Positions 17,509-25,102 of a stretch of 45,464 nt of DNA are shown here, in pieces. Under the pieces are notes generated by a model. It ran no database searches. It was not told the DNA's origin and saw only the letters and a program-made list of their open reading frames with translations. Both the position numbers and the translations under genes were made by a program. This stretch comes from a virus, in the IMG/VR virus record IMGVR_UViG_3300037245_002570, positions 1-45,464 of that record. One strand, 5' to 3'. Each line of letters begins with the position of its first letter. The first letter of the stretch is position 1.

Positions 17509-20500
17509 ATGGCTTCCACTTTAAATAAAGATAAGTGGATAGAAGATTCTACTATACTTAGAGACGAGGCTGGTTGGAATGATGATAAGATCATGCGCTT
17601 TTTTGATCTTAATAAGGATAAGTACACATTCACCGGCGAGGCTACACCCAACTTGGGAATAGCGGAAACAGGGATTCAAGAGAGTGGGGAACCACTATAT
17701 GATTCTCTTAATAAACTCCTCAACATCGCACCTAGTGGACTTCCAATCAGTGAGCAGTTTGGACGTTCCGCTCTAGGTGCAGCTCATGGAAGTGGTCTAG
17801 CTAGGTTAGGAGCAGGAGCTGGTAGTTTTCTTCCACATCTATCTGATGAATTCTTAGATCAATACGCTGAATCTTATAGTGGTATTGGAGAGTTTAAGGA
17901 AACCCGCCGCGATAACTTGCAAATCCTTAAACATGAACAGGAGAAGATAGAAGCTCCTCTCCATGAGAAACCTGCTAAGTCTACATTCGAGAGGGTTGTT
18001 AGAGCTGGTGGACATCTTGTAGGTATTATGCCTGATTTCTACGCTGCAGGAGAGATTGCTGCTCCAGTTAAGGGACTTAAATATGTAAAGAATCACCCAC
18101 GAATTGCTAAGATGCTTCATGAATCTACTATGTTTGGACTTGCATCTGCAATGGATGGGCCAGAAGAGATGGGGAAGAATTTTCTTGTAGGTTCTGTATT
18201 TTCCCTAACTGGTTTAGCTCCAACTAGGATAACTCGTAGTGCAGTATCTGGAGTTCTTGGTGGAGCCTTGTCACTTATTCAAGGAGCCGAGGAAGAAGAT
18301 GCTATTGCACAGGCTATTCTATTTGGAACATTAGGGCTTATACATGGAGGAAAGAGTAAAGAAGCAGTAAAGTTGCTGGTGAAGGAAGCTAAGCTCCCGA
18401 AGAATATTGCTGAGGCAAAAGTTGGTGAGATTCAGAAGCTCCTTCAAGGGTTAGAGAAAATTAAGAAAAACAAAGCCACTGAAAATATTCGGTGGTGGGA
18501 GGAAGATCCGATAGTTGCTAGGGATATGTTTAAGGAAGATGCAATTAAAAAGCATGGCTTAATGAATCAAAAGTTTCAAGAGTTGAAACAAGCAGGTCAA
18601 ACTACTCCTCAGATTAGGAAAGATCCAATTTATAGAAAACTTAAGAATGAATGGAGTGATGCTACTAAAGATGTTACAGAGGTTGAGAGAGAGATAGAGT
18701 TTAGAGAAACAGGTAAACCTTCAGAAGTCTCTACCTCCCCCCTCATCCGTTCAGCGGACAAAGTAACTGCTCAATCACAAAGAGCTATTGATGCAGTATC
18801 TAAAGAGCTTGGGCTTTCAGAGGTGGAATATAAAGGGCTCATGAAACAAATCACTGGTCAGGAGTCTACAGAACTCATCACAGATGTCCAAGCCCGGAAG
18901 GTTGTCAAGGAGCTCAACAAACGGGCGGGTAGGGTTGGGGATGGAAGACCGGAGGAGATTAAAGGTTCAACTGTTATCACCGTTCCTCAGGAGGAAGCCC
19001 TTGGGGTTAGGAGAGAGCAAGCCCTCAAGTCTGGCCTTATGACTAATAGAGAATATCTTAACATTGTAGAGAAACATACTGGAAAGAGAGAAGCTCCACG
19101 CTATATCTCTAAGGAAGATTATGTAACTTCCTCCCAAGCAAAGAAGATTATGTCTGATCTTCATACAGAAGTTCGGATTAATAAATCTGTTAAGCCTGGT
19201 GAAAATGCTGCAATGGAGAATCCGGAAATAGCTCCCTTTCATAAGCAAGCTAGGGAACGTCTCAAGATTAAAGAGACAACATCTACTGGACCAGCTAAAA
19301 CTTTAACTGATTCCGCTCGCTACTTCTTCGAAAAGGTTCAAGAAGTCACCGGCGATCCATTCCGAAATGTTTATGATACTATTAGACTTGAACGGAAAGC
19401 TATTGCTAAAGAACGAGATACTCTTTACATAGAAGGATATGGGAAAGCAATAACTGAAGCTGCTCCTGGAGTTAATCCAGTTAAAGAGGTTCGACGGATA
19501 GGTGATCCGATGAACTTAAAGTCCTCAGATAAAATTAGAACCTATCTTAGGAATAAGAAAAGTGGTAAAAAAGTTCCTGATCTAGATCGCTCTGAACTTG
19601 CTGTCGCGAATGAGATCGAGAAGATTTATATAGCCTATGAACCTATAGTCAGATATCGTAAGATCATTGAACTTATTTCTGAGGGTAAAGAGATTCCGGA
19701 AATGTCTAATCCAAAAGTTAAAGAGCAAGTTGATTATGCTTTACGTGTTTATGATCGTGCTGGTCCAGAGGCTATGAGAGCTGTTGTAGAAAAGCAAGAT
19801 TGGGGAGTTATTAAAGGTGGGTATGATCCACATACTAATATTGTACTTAATATTGATAAAGCAACAGCAGCGACAAAAGTAGCAAAGGCTAGTAAAAGGC
19901 ACATCTTACCTAGATTTAGGAAAGAACCTAAAGTTAGACAGCCTAATATTCTTGCTTCTACAGATAATTATATATATAATATGGAAACCGCTATAAGAGT
20001 TATACCAGAAATTAATGGTATCAAGTATATGTTTAAAAAGAATATTGATAAATTTCCACGAACAGAATCAGGTAAAGCAAATTATGTTGATGAGGGAATA
20101 GAGGTTTGGTCTAAGACAATTACGGGTGGGAACTATATGGAACCTGGAATAGAAAGGATGTTGTCTAAAGCTTATGCTCAGATGATGACAGCTACGATTT
20201 TGGCTAAGCCTATTCTCGCGTTTAGAAACATATTCCAGAATGGCACACTCTATGTAGATAAGTTTGATCTTATTGATCCAAGGAATTTGAAGCCTTTACC
20301 TGAAGCTTTCACGGAGCATTTTGATACAGTTACCAGTAATAAAAGAACCATAAATCAATGGACATTTTCACAGCATCTTCCGGATGTACCAGGATTGAGG
20401 AAACTAAATGACTGGGCACACAAGACTACCCTCTATCCTTTCTCAGATGAGTTCAATAGGATCTGGGCTTATTTTAGTAAGGCTAAAAGAGTTATGAGAG

Positions 20501-21369
20501 GAGTAGAAGCTCACAAAAAGGGTGAGATGACATTTGAAGAACTTATGACTTACTCTCGATTTGAGGATATGAGCCTAGTAGAACAAAAGACTGCGTTGGA
20601 GAAGTATGCTAAAGATGGTCCAGAAGCTATGGCAATGCACATTGCGGATACAACGGTTAGTGATATACACTTTTTATATGATAGAGCAGAACGGAGTATT
20701 GCGGAGCAGACTAAGTTAGGTAAATGGGGACTTAATCTTTTCCTGTTCCCTCGGGCTTATGGTGAAAGACTTTCCAAGGCAGCCCGCAAGATGGCTTATG
20801 GTGATAAAGAATATATTAATATTGAGATGAGCCAGGCTCAGCGGCGGGGCTTCAAGATCATGGCCTCAACCATAGTTGGTGGAATGGCTATGGATTATAT
20901 GTATAATAAATCTACTGGAAGAGAAGGACCATATAATCCCTTTAATGTATTTGGATTTTCTTTTGGTGGGTTAGCGTTTGGTGGAGTTAAGACTGGTACA
21001 GATGTTGTCGGTGGGATATTTGAGATACTCAATCCTGCTACTCCAGATGAGTTTAAGAGTTTAGCCTTTACCAGATTATCTACAAATATTCCTAGATCCG
21101 CTGACATCTTCCTTCCCTTCTACACCATGACTATTGATAGTATGGAGTCTGCTATAGGGAAAAAGAATATAGATCGCTTAGCTATTAGAGAGCTTAGATC
21201 TATCCTTGATAATGAATACAAAGTCCGTGGGGGAGCTTATGATGTTGAGCGGACTGCTATCCAATCCCTTCAACATGCTTTCGCAGGGAATAGTATAGAC
21301 AGGGCTATCGCACAGGCTGAAGCAGATAAGAAAAAGCGCATTGAACGGATCAGAAAACTAAGGAGATAG
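17509..21369 (+). CDS. Large internal virion/ejection protein C
   Basis: At 1286 residues this is the largest protein of the genome and probably the main ejection protein carried in the head. It is mostly helical and strongly charged. Hydrophobic segments lie near residues ~170-260 (GLASAMDGPE, GVLGGALSLI) and ~1115-1180 (ASTIVGGMAMDYMY, FSFGGLAFGGV), which could help cross host membranes. I found no transglycosylase (no clear catalytic Glu/SxxG motif) or peptidase motif. The C-terminal tail is very basic (KKKRIERIRKLRR). It starts at the base after protein B. Confidence 0.65.
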   Translation: MASTLNKDKWIEDSTILRDEAGWNDDKIMRFFDLNKDKYTFTGEATPNLGIAETGIQESGEPLYDSLNKLLNIAPSGLPISEQFGRSALGAAHGSGLARLGAGAGSFLPHLSDEFLDQYAESYSGIGEFKETRRDNLQILKHEQEKIEAPLHEKPAKSTFERVVRAGGHLVGIMPDFYAAGEIAAPVKGLKYVKNHPRIAKMLHESTMFGLASAMDGPEEMGKNFLVGSVFSLTGLAPTRITRSAVSGVLGGALSLIQGAEEEDAIAQAILFGTLGLIHGGKSKEAVKLLVKEAKLPKNIAEAKVGEIQKLLQGLEKIKKNKATENIRWWEEDPIVARDMFKEDAIKKHGLMNQKFQELKQAGQTTPQIRKDPIYRKLKNEWSDATKDVTEVEREIEFRETGKPSEVSTSPLIRSADKVTAQSQRAIDAVSKELGLSEVEYKGLMKQITGQESTELITDVQARKVVKELNKRAGRVGDGRPEEIKGSTVITVPQEEALGVRREQALKSGLMTNREYLNIVEKHTGKREAPRYISKEDYVTSSQAKKIMSDLHTEVRINKSVKPGENAAMENPEIAPFHKQARERLKIKETTSTGPAKTLTDSARYFFEKVQEVTGDPFRNVYDTIRLERKAIAKERDTLYIEGYGKAITEAAPGVNPVKEVRRIGDPMNLKSSDKIRTYLRNKKSGKKVPDLDRSELAVANEIEKIYIAYEPIVRYRKIIELISEGKEIPEMSNPKVKEQVDYALRVYDRAGPEAMRAVVEKQDWGVIKGGYDPHTNIVLNIDKATAATKVAKASKRHILPRFRKEPKVRQPNILASTDNYIYNMETAIRVIPEINGIKYMFKKNIDKFPRTESGKANYVDEGIEVWSKTITGGNYMEPGIERMLSKAYAQMMTATILAKPILAFRNIFQNGTLYVDKFDLIDPRNLKPLPEAFTEHFDTVTSNKRTINQWTFSQHLPDVPGLRKLNDWAHKTTLYPFSDEFNRIWAYFSKAKRVMRGVEAHKKGEMTFEELMTYSRFEDMSLVEQKTALEKYAKDGPEAMAMHIADTTVSDIHFLYDRAERSIAEQTKLGKWGLNLFLFPRAYGERLSKAARKMAYGDKEYINIEMSQAQRRGFKIMASTIVGGMAMDYMYNKSTGREGPYNPFNVFGFSFGGLAFGGVKTGTDVVGGIFEILNPATPDEFKSLAFTRLSTNIPRSADIFLPFYTMTIDSMESAIGKKNIDRLAIRELRSILDNEYKVRGGAYDVERTAIQSLQHAFAGNSIDRAIAQAEADKKKRIERIRKLRR

Positions 21370-21371
21370 CA

Positions 21372-21755
21372 ATGACATCAAAGATTTTCATCGACTCTCA
21401 TTGGCTTATGTTTAAGACTGAAGAACTTTGGAAAGAATGGGAAGCCCGAAAGCTTGACCCAAGACTTTATGGTATCATCATGGCTCAGGCTAGGTTTGTT
21501 TATGCCACAATGTATCCTAGCATCATGGAGATCACAAGTATCTACCGGGAGAAGCTTACCAGTGTTCATGGTCATTGGCGTGGGGTTGACTGGCTCATGA
21601 GAGATAGACCACCTACTACCCATATGATGATTGTAGACTGGACGAATAAGTTTTTCCCCTATCAGAAAGCAGGTCATGATACTTGTCTCTATCATAATGC
21701 AGGATCAGGTCTTCATATGCACAACCAAGTCTGTAGTATAGAGGAGGTGAGATAG
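21372..21755 (+). CDS. Peptidase M15-like endolysin
   Basis: Probable cell-wall peptidase for lysis. This 127-residue protein shows the zinc-ligand pattern of the M15/D,D-carboxypeptidase-like group: SxH-x6-D (Ser64, His66, Asp73 within TSVHGHWRGVD) and a C-terminal HxH (GLHMHNQ, His115 and His117). In that family these ligate zinc and activate water to cut peptidoglycan cross-links. No signal peptide is present, so it would depend on a holin; a holin-like gene lies 70 bases downstream. It could instead be virion-borne, as it directly follows the ejection genes. Confidence 0.65.
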   Translation: MTSKIFIDSHWLMFKTEELWKEWEARKLDPRLYGIIMAQARFVYATMYPSIMEITSIYREKLTSVHGHWRGVDWLMRDRPPTTHMMIVDWTNKFFPYQKAGHDTCLYHNAGSGLHMHNQVCSIEEVR

Positions 21756-21824
21756 GTGCCATACGGAAGTGGAGGGAAGAAGATTAAAAGTGGGAAAAAG
21801 AAAACTACAAAGAAAGGAAAATGA
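21756..21824 (+). CDS. Tiny basic protein
   Basis: A 22-residue ORF, GTG start, preceded by a strong GGAGG eight bases upstream (21743-21747) and starting right after the endolysin stop. Nearly half its residues are Lys (MPYGSGGKKIKSGKKKTTKK...). Similar short Lys/Gly-rich ORFs occur in many phage genomes between structural and lysis genes, but their role is unknown. Its stop overlaps the first ATG of the holin-like gene. Confidence 0.6.
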   Translation: MPYGSGGKKIKSGKKKTTKKGK

Positions 21825-21826
21825 TG

Positions 21827-21985
21827 ATGCTAGACGGTTACAAGACTGTGATAATAGGCGTGACAATGATCATTGCTGCTGTGACACTAGCAATGGCAGG
21901 GTTAGTAGACGGCACCGCTGTGTTGACTGTGATAACTACAGTAGGTGTAGGCCTTGGGATTCGGGATGGGATTGCAAAAAAGTGA
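21827..21985 (+). CDS. Holin-like small membrane protein
   Basis: 52 residues from the third of three consecutive ATGs (21821, 21824 and 21827 are all possible; the first gives 54 residues). Two hydrophobic segments (TVIIGVTMIIAAVTLAMAG and AVLTVITTVGVGLGI) are joined by a short LVDGT turn, with a basic C-terminus (RDGIAKK). Size, topology and position between an M15-type endolysin and a lipoprotein fit a class II holin. The three start codons could allow dual-start regulation, as in known holins. Confidence 0.6.
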   Translation: MLDGYKTVIIGVTMIIAAVTLAMAGLVDGTAVLTVITTVGVGLGIRDGIAKK

Positions 21986-21997
21986 GGGAGGTGGAAG

Positions 21998-22312
21998 GTG
22001 AAGAGGGCTCTAGTTTTAATGGCGTGTCTTGTTGGAATGGTAAGTATTGGATGTAGCACGAATACACATAGTATAAAAATAGCGGGAGCAGGTATCCTTT
22101 TACGTACAGGTACAGGATTACTTGCTATTGGTAACTTCGATGGTCATATTGTTACAACAGATTTATCTCAAGAAGCACTTTCTATTGATCACACACAATA
22201 TTATGATGTATCCTATGCAGGTATTAAGAATAATTCTGGTGTTATAGGTGTAAGGAGTGAGTTCAATTTGAATTTGACTCCAGTGGAGAGTGGGACTTGG
22301 GAGGGTCAGTGA
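21998..22312 (+). CDS. Lipoprotein, possible outer-membrane spanin
   Basis: 104 residues from a GTG start (GGGAGG upstream). A lipoprotein-type signal ends in a lipobox-like SIGC (Cys19), then comes a Ser/Thr/Asn-rich exported domain. Directly after a holin-like gene this suggests the outer-membrane spanin or another lysis lipoprotein of a Gram-negative host. No separate inner-membrane spanin is evident. The gene ends tail-to-tail with the leftward operon, overlapping the last leftward gene by 50 bases. Confidence 0.6.
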   Translation: MKRALVLMACLVGMVSIGCSTNTHSIKIAGAGILLRTGTGLLAIGNFDGHIVTTDLSQEALSIDHTQYYDVSYAGIKNNSGVIGVRSEFNLNLTPVESGTWEGQ

Positions 22313-22628
22313 TGCAGGTAATAAGTTCTGAAAGAGGATTAGGTTTAGGTGCAATGGCTTCTGTTGGGATAAAAGAATTAATATCCTCGCGGCTGTAAGC
22401 AATAAGGATTTCACAATATCTTTCTATAGGATACCAAAATGTTTTCACTGAAACCCAAGAGAGGTTAGGGTTATCCTTCCATATGGAACCTAAGATTTGA
22501 ATTGATTTAGTTATCCTCTCTATCTCCCAGTCATAATTATATTGGATGGTGTAGAAATCATTGCACCATCCAGTATTGTCTGTTGTATTCCATTCGTGGT
22601 TAAATACCAACATCCCTATTCCCAACAT
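22263..22628 (-). CDS. Hypothetical protein at end of leftward operon
   Basis: I place the start at ATG 22628 (MLGIGMLVFN...), eight bases after GGAGG; ATG 22613 is possible and would shorten it by five residues. The first codons lie inside copy 3 of the dispersed element. The protein (121 residues) is aromatic-rich (NHEWNTTDNTGWCNDFYTIQ) and has no recognised domain. The C-terminal 16 residues overlap the lipoprotein gene on the other strand, so that tail may not be under selection. Confidence 0.5.
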   Translation of the reverse strand: MLGIGMLVFNHEWNTTDNTGWCNDFYTIQYNYDWEIERITKSIQILGSIWKDNPNLSWVSVKTFWYPIERYCEILIAYSREDINSFIPTEAIAPKPNPLSELITCITDPPKSHSPLESNSN

Positions 22629-22636
22629 GCAAATAG
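22616..22636 (+). repeat. Dispersed 21-bp element, copy 3
   Basis: CTATT-CCCAA-CA-TGCAAATAG followed by CCTCC. It overlaps the translation start of the leftward gene ending at 22263, lying between its Shine-Dalgarno and first codons. It has the same orientation on this strand as all other copies although the local gene is leftward. Confidence 0.75.
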
Positions 22637-22644
22637 CCTCCAAT

Positions 22645-23901
22645 TTACCCATCACCAAATATAATCTTCTTAACCTCTTCATCCTCCACTAGGGTATATG
22701 TGATCACATTTTGTGATATCTTAGCTTCCCTATGTACAATCTCAGCTTCCCTAAGCATTTGCATAACATCTTTAAAACTCTGTGCATTAAATCTTCTATA
22801 CCCTTTTTGCAATAATCTTGAATGTCTCATAGTCCCGCCCGCAAGTTTGAGCTCTTTAATAACCCACTCAATATCCCCTGCGATTGTTGAGGATTGGTTA
22901 AGGAGAGCGTAAACTCCATCCATAGATTTTTCAAGCTGCTGAATCATAAGGATGGAGCCTTTTAATATATTCTCTGTCACAATCATATCATCACTCATGG
23001 AGGCGGATATAATCATAGCGAGTTTAATCGCATGATCGTGCATCCGGCCTCTATAACCATCAAGATTAGCATCAGGAAATTCAGCTATCATTTTCCTTAT
23101 AGAGTTATACCATTCAGTGAAATGTTCCTTAGCCCCTTCACCCCAGATATAATTTCCTTTCATCTTATTTATAATTGCAATATCATGGACTAGCTTTTCT
23201 TTTAACTCTATCATATGAGGGAGATTGTAAAATTCCTCTGGGTGAGGGAAGCTGCGGGTTGTGTTTTTCTTGTATATGAAACTAATGCGGCTAGTAAATC
23301 CTGAGCCTATAACCTCTCTAGGGACTTTATCCTTAAGTTCATCTGGTGTAGTAGCACCGAGGATGTTGAGGAATACATCGTAAAGTTCATCTGTTCCTGC
23401 ACCTTTAGTATCTCTAGTCCAAAGATCAGGACAGTCATATAAATCTGTGAGGTCACTAATGAGATCATTTTGAAAAGCTTTTGTGTTTATGAGAGTTGTG
23501 AGTTCGGGAGCGAAAAGGAGAGCTTCACTTCCCTTGTCAATCCTCATATCTGCAGAGTTGGGGAGAATAACTTCTGCTTCATCACCAAGGATTTTAACTA
23601 GCTTTTCGGGCGTGATGCTATTCTTTATAACCTTAACTTTCCTATTAAGTTCTAAAGATTTCAACATCGAAGTACCCATCCTGACAGCGGTAGACTTACG
23701 GCACGTCGCGCTGCCAGCGATGAGGACGATGTAGGTATTTGGGTAGAGGGTGTAGTGACCTCTGTTGAATTGCACACTTCTACCGAGTGCTGTGCTTAGG
23801 GCTGAGATTCCAGACCAAAGAGCAAACTCCTCCGGCGGTTCACTCTTACTGGTCCATTCGAGGTAGCTTTCCAGCCAGTTGCTGAGTTGTCGTTCAGGCA
23901 T
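22645..23901 (-). CDS. DUF3987-like replicative primase/helicase ATPase
   Basis: A 418-residue P-loop protein. Walker A is AGSATCRKST (residues 62-71), and the N-terminal LESYLEWTSKSEPPEEFALW stretch is typical of DUF3987-type proteins, which are related to phage and plasmid helicase-primases. The C-terminal ~70 residues look like a winged helix (MRHSRLLQKGYRRFNAQSFK). It is probably the DNA unwinding enzyme working with the polymerase encoded 1.2 kb upstream in the same operon. No primase catalytic motif is visible. It starts two bases after the preceding gene's stop. Confidence 0.7.
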   Translation of the reverse strand: MPERQLSNWLESYLEWTSKSEPPEEFALWSGISALSTALGRSVQFNRGHYTLYPNTYIVLIAGSATCRKSTAVRMGTSMLKSLELNRKVKVIKNSITPEKLVKILGDEAEVILPNSADMRIDKGSEALLFAPELTTLINTKAFQNDLISDLTDLYDCPDLWTRDTKGAGTDELYDVFLNILGATTPDELKDKVPREVIGSGFTSRISFIYKKNTTRSFPHPEEFYNLPHMIELKEKLVHDIAIINKMKGNYIWGEGAKEHFTEWYNSIRKMIAEFPDANLDGYRGRMHDHAIKLAMIISASMSDDMIVTENILKGSILMIQQLEKSMDGVYALLNQSSTIAGDIEWVIKELKLAGGTMRHSRLLQKGYRRFNAQSFKDVMQMLREAEIVHREAKISQNVITYTLVEDEEVKKIIFGDG

Positions 23902-23902
23902 A

Positions 23903-24178
23903 TCATGATGACTCCCATTTAGATTTGTATATTTCTAACCAGTCCGGATTTGTAATTCTATCTCTTTCTATAGGTATTAATCTGAATAACACCTTTATTT
24001 TATTATCCTCTCGTACTGTTTGGACAGCTATTCTATTTATCTTTTTACTTTGAAACAGATATTGTAATGTTGTGTGTATACTCAAGAAGCAATCTGACTC
24101 TTCTAGTATATACAATACAGTATGTAAAGTACCCATATCAAATAACGCATGCTTTTTAAATTCTACATACATCTTCAA
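23903..24178 (-). CDS. Hypothetical protein in replication operon
   Basis: A 91-residue alpha/beta protein with no recognised family. Its ATG overlaps the stop of the HD-domain gene (ATGA, 24178-24175), and its stop lies next to the helicase start, so translation is likely coupled. The context suggests a replication accessory; nothing in the sequence proves it. Confidence 0.6.
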   Translation of the reverse strand: MKMYVEFKKHALFDMGTLHTVLYILEESDCFLSIHTTLQYLFQSKKINRIAVQTVREDNKIKVLFRLIPIERDRITNPDWLEIYKSKWESS

Positions 24179-24891
24179 CCTCCCGGTATCTTGAGTAAGT
24201 CAGCTGTTGAGAGCATATCAAGGGTGTGGATGAGGTGAGTTGTTGAGATTAGTGGAGAGTCTATATACACTTTTATATCTGTACTCCATCTACCACTATG
24301 TAGTCTGATTGCTTCCTGTATAACATCAGGGTTAAGATCAAGAGGAACAGACTTTTTATAATCACATTGGTCTACAAACCAATCTCCTATTAACTTATCA
24401 TGATTCTTCACAGTATGAGGTAACTTCCCTGTAGGCCCATACTTCATACCATCATGAAGCGCTATAGCAATATAGAGATTGTCAGAGACATTCCCTTTCT
24501 TCTCCGGCCCGAACATCCGAGCGATTTTGTATGCAGCGTAGAGCATGTCGAATGTATGCTCTGCTGTGGAAGGGACAGAACCATTAGCTCGTCTGTGATA
24601 CTTCCCGCTGGAACTTGTAGGGCGGTCCCATGCGTCAGGGAGAGTTTCGCGGGCGTGTTGCCAGAAACCGTAAGCCCCGATGGATAGGTTCTCCTTGAGG
24701 AGGGAGTCTATTTTTTCTATCCAAGCCTCTCCGTTGACGGTAGGGTTAGAGGGGTGAGAGTTTAATGATTCATCTTTACTCTTATCATAATTAACTGTTC
24801 CCCTACATTCTGGATATGTTGTACACCCATAGAATTTTCCATTCCTACCATCACGAAGGATCATATCGTTTTTACATTTAGGACATTTCAT
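24175..24891 (-). CDS. Topoisomerase-type zinc ribbon fused to HD phosphohydrolase
   Basis: A 238-residue two-domain protein. Residues 1-35 are a zinc finger of the bacterial topoisomerase I C-terminal type (Cys3, Cys6, Cys23, Cys29 with the KFYGCTTYPEC signature). Residues ~105-235 are an HD-type metal phosphohydrolase: EHTFD (His112), LHD (His146-Asp147), NHD (164-165), LHSG (His198) and a final Asp231. HD enzymes of this sort hydrolyse nucleotides or nucleic-acid ends; the ribbon would supply DNA binding. It lies between polymerase and helicase genes, linked by ATGA overlaps, so a role in nucleotide handling at the fork is plausible. Confidence 0.7.
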   Translation of the reverse strand: MKCPKCKNDMILRDGRNGKFYGCTTYPECRGTVNYDKSKDESLNSHPSNPTVNGEAWIEKIDSLLKENLSIGAYGFWQHARETLPDAWDRPTSSSGKYHRRANGSVPSTAEHTFDMLYAAYKIARMFGPEKKGNVSDNLYIAIALHDGMKYGPTGKLPHTVKNHDKLIGDWFVDQCDYKKSVPLDLNPDVIQEAIRLHSGRWSTDIKVYIDSPLISTTHLIHTLDMLSTADLLKIPGG

Positions 24892-25100
24892 TTAGCTTCT
24901 CCTTCATCTTTAACTGCGAATCCAATAAAAGGTCCAAAGCCTTTAAATCTTTCCCATTCAAGTTTAAGAGCTAAGATTTCTCCATATTTGGACTCAAAAC
25001 TGTTCATTACTTTAAGCATATCATTTGGTATCTTCATATAACAGATTTTTATTTTACTAGAATCATAAAAATCACACGAAAAGAACTTTTCATTAACCAT
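24888..25100 (-). CDS. Hypothetical protein next to DNA polymerase
   Basis: A 70-residue protein, coupled by ATGA to the zinc-ribbon/HD gene and starting two bases after the polymerase stop. It is a mixed alpha/beta fold with an aromatic C-terminal third (WERFKGFGPFIGFAVKDEGE). Not recognised. Confidence 0.6.
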   Translation of the reverse strand: MVNEKFFSCDFYDSSKIKICYMKIPNDMLKVMNSFESKYGEILALKLEWERFKGFGPFIGFAVKDEGEAK

Positions 25101-25102
25101 CC

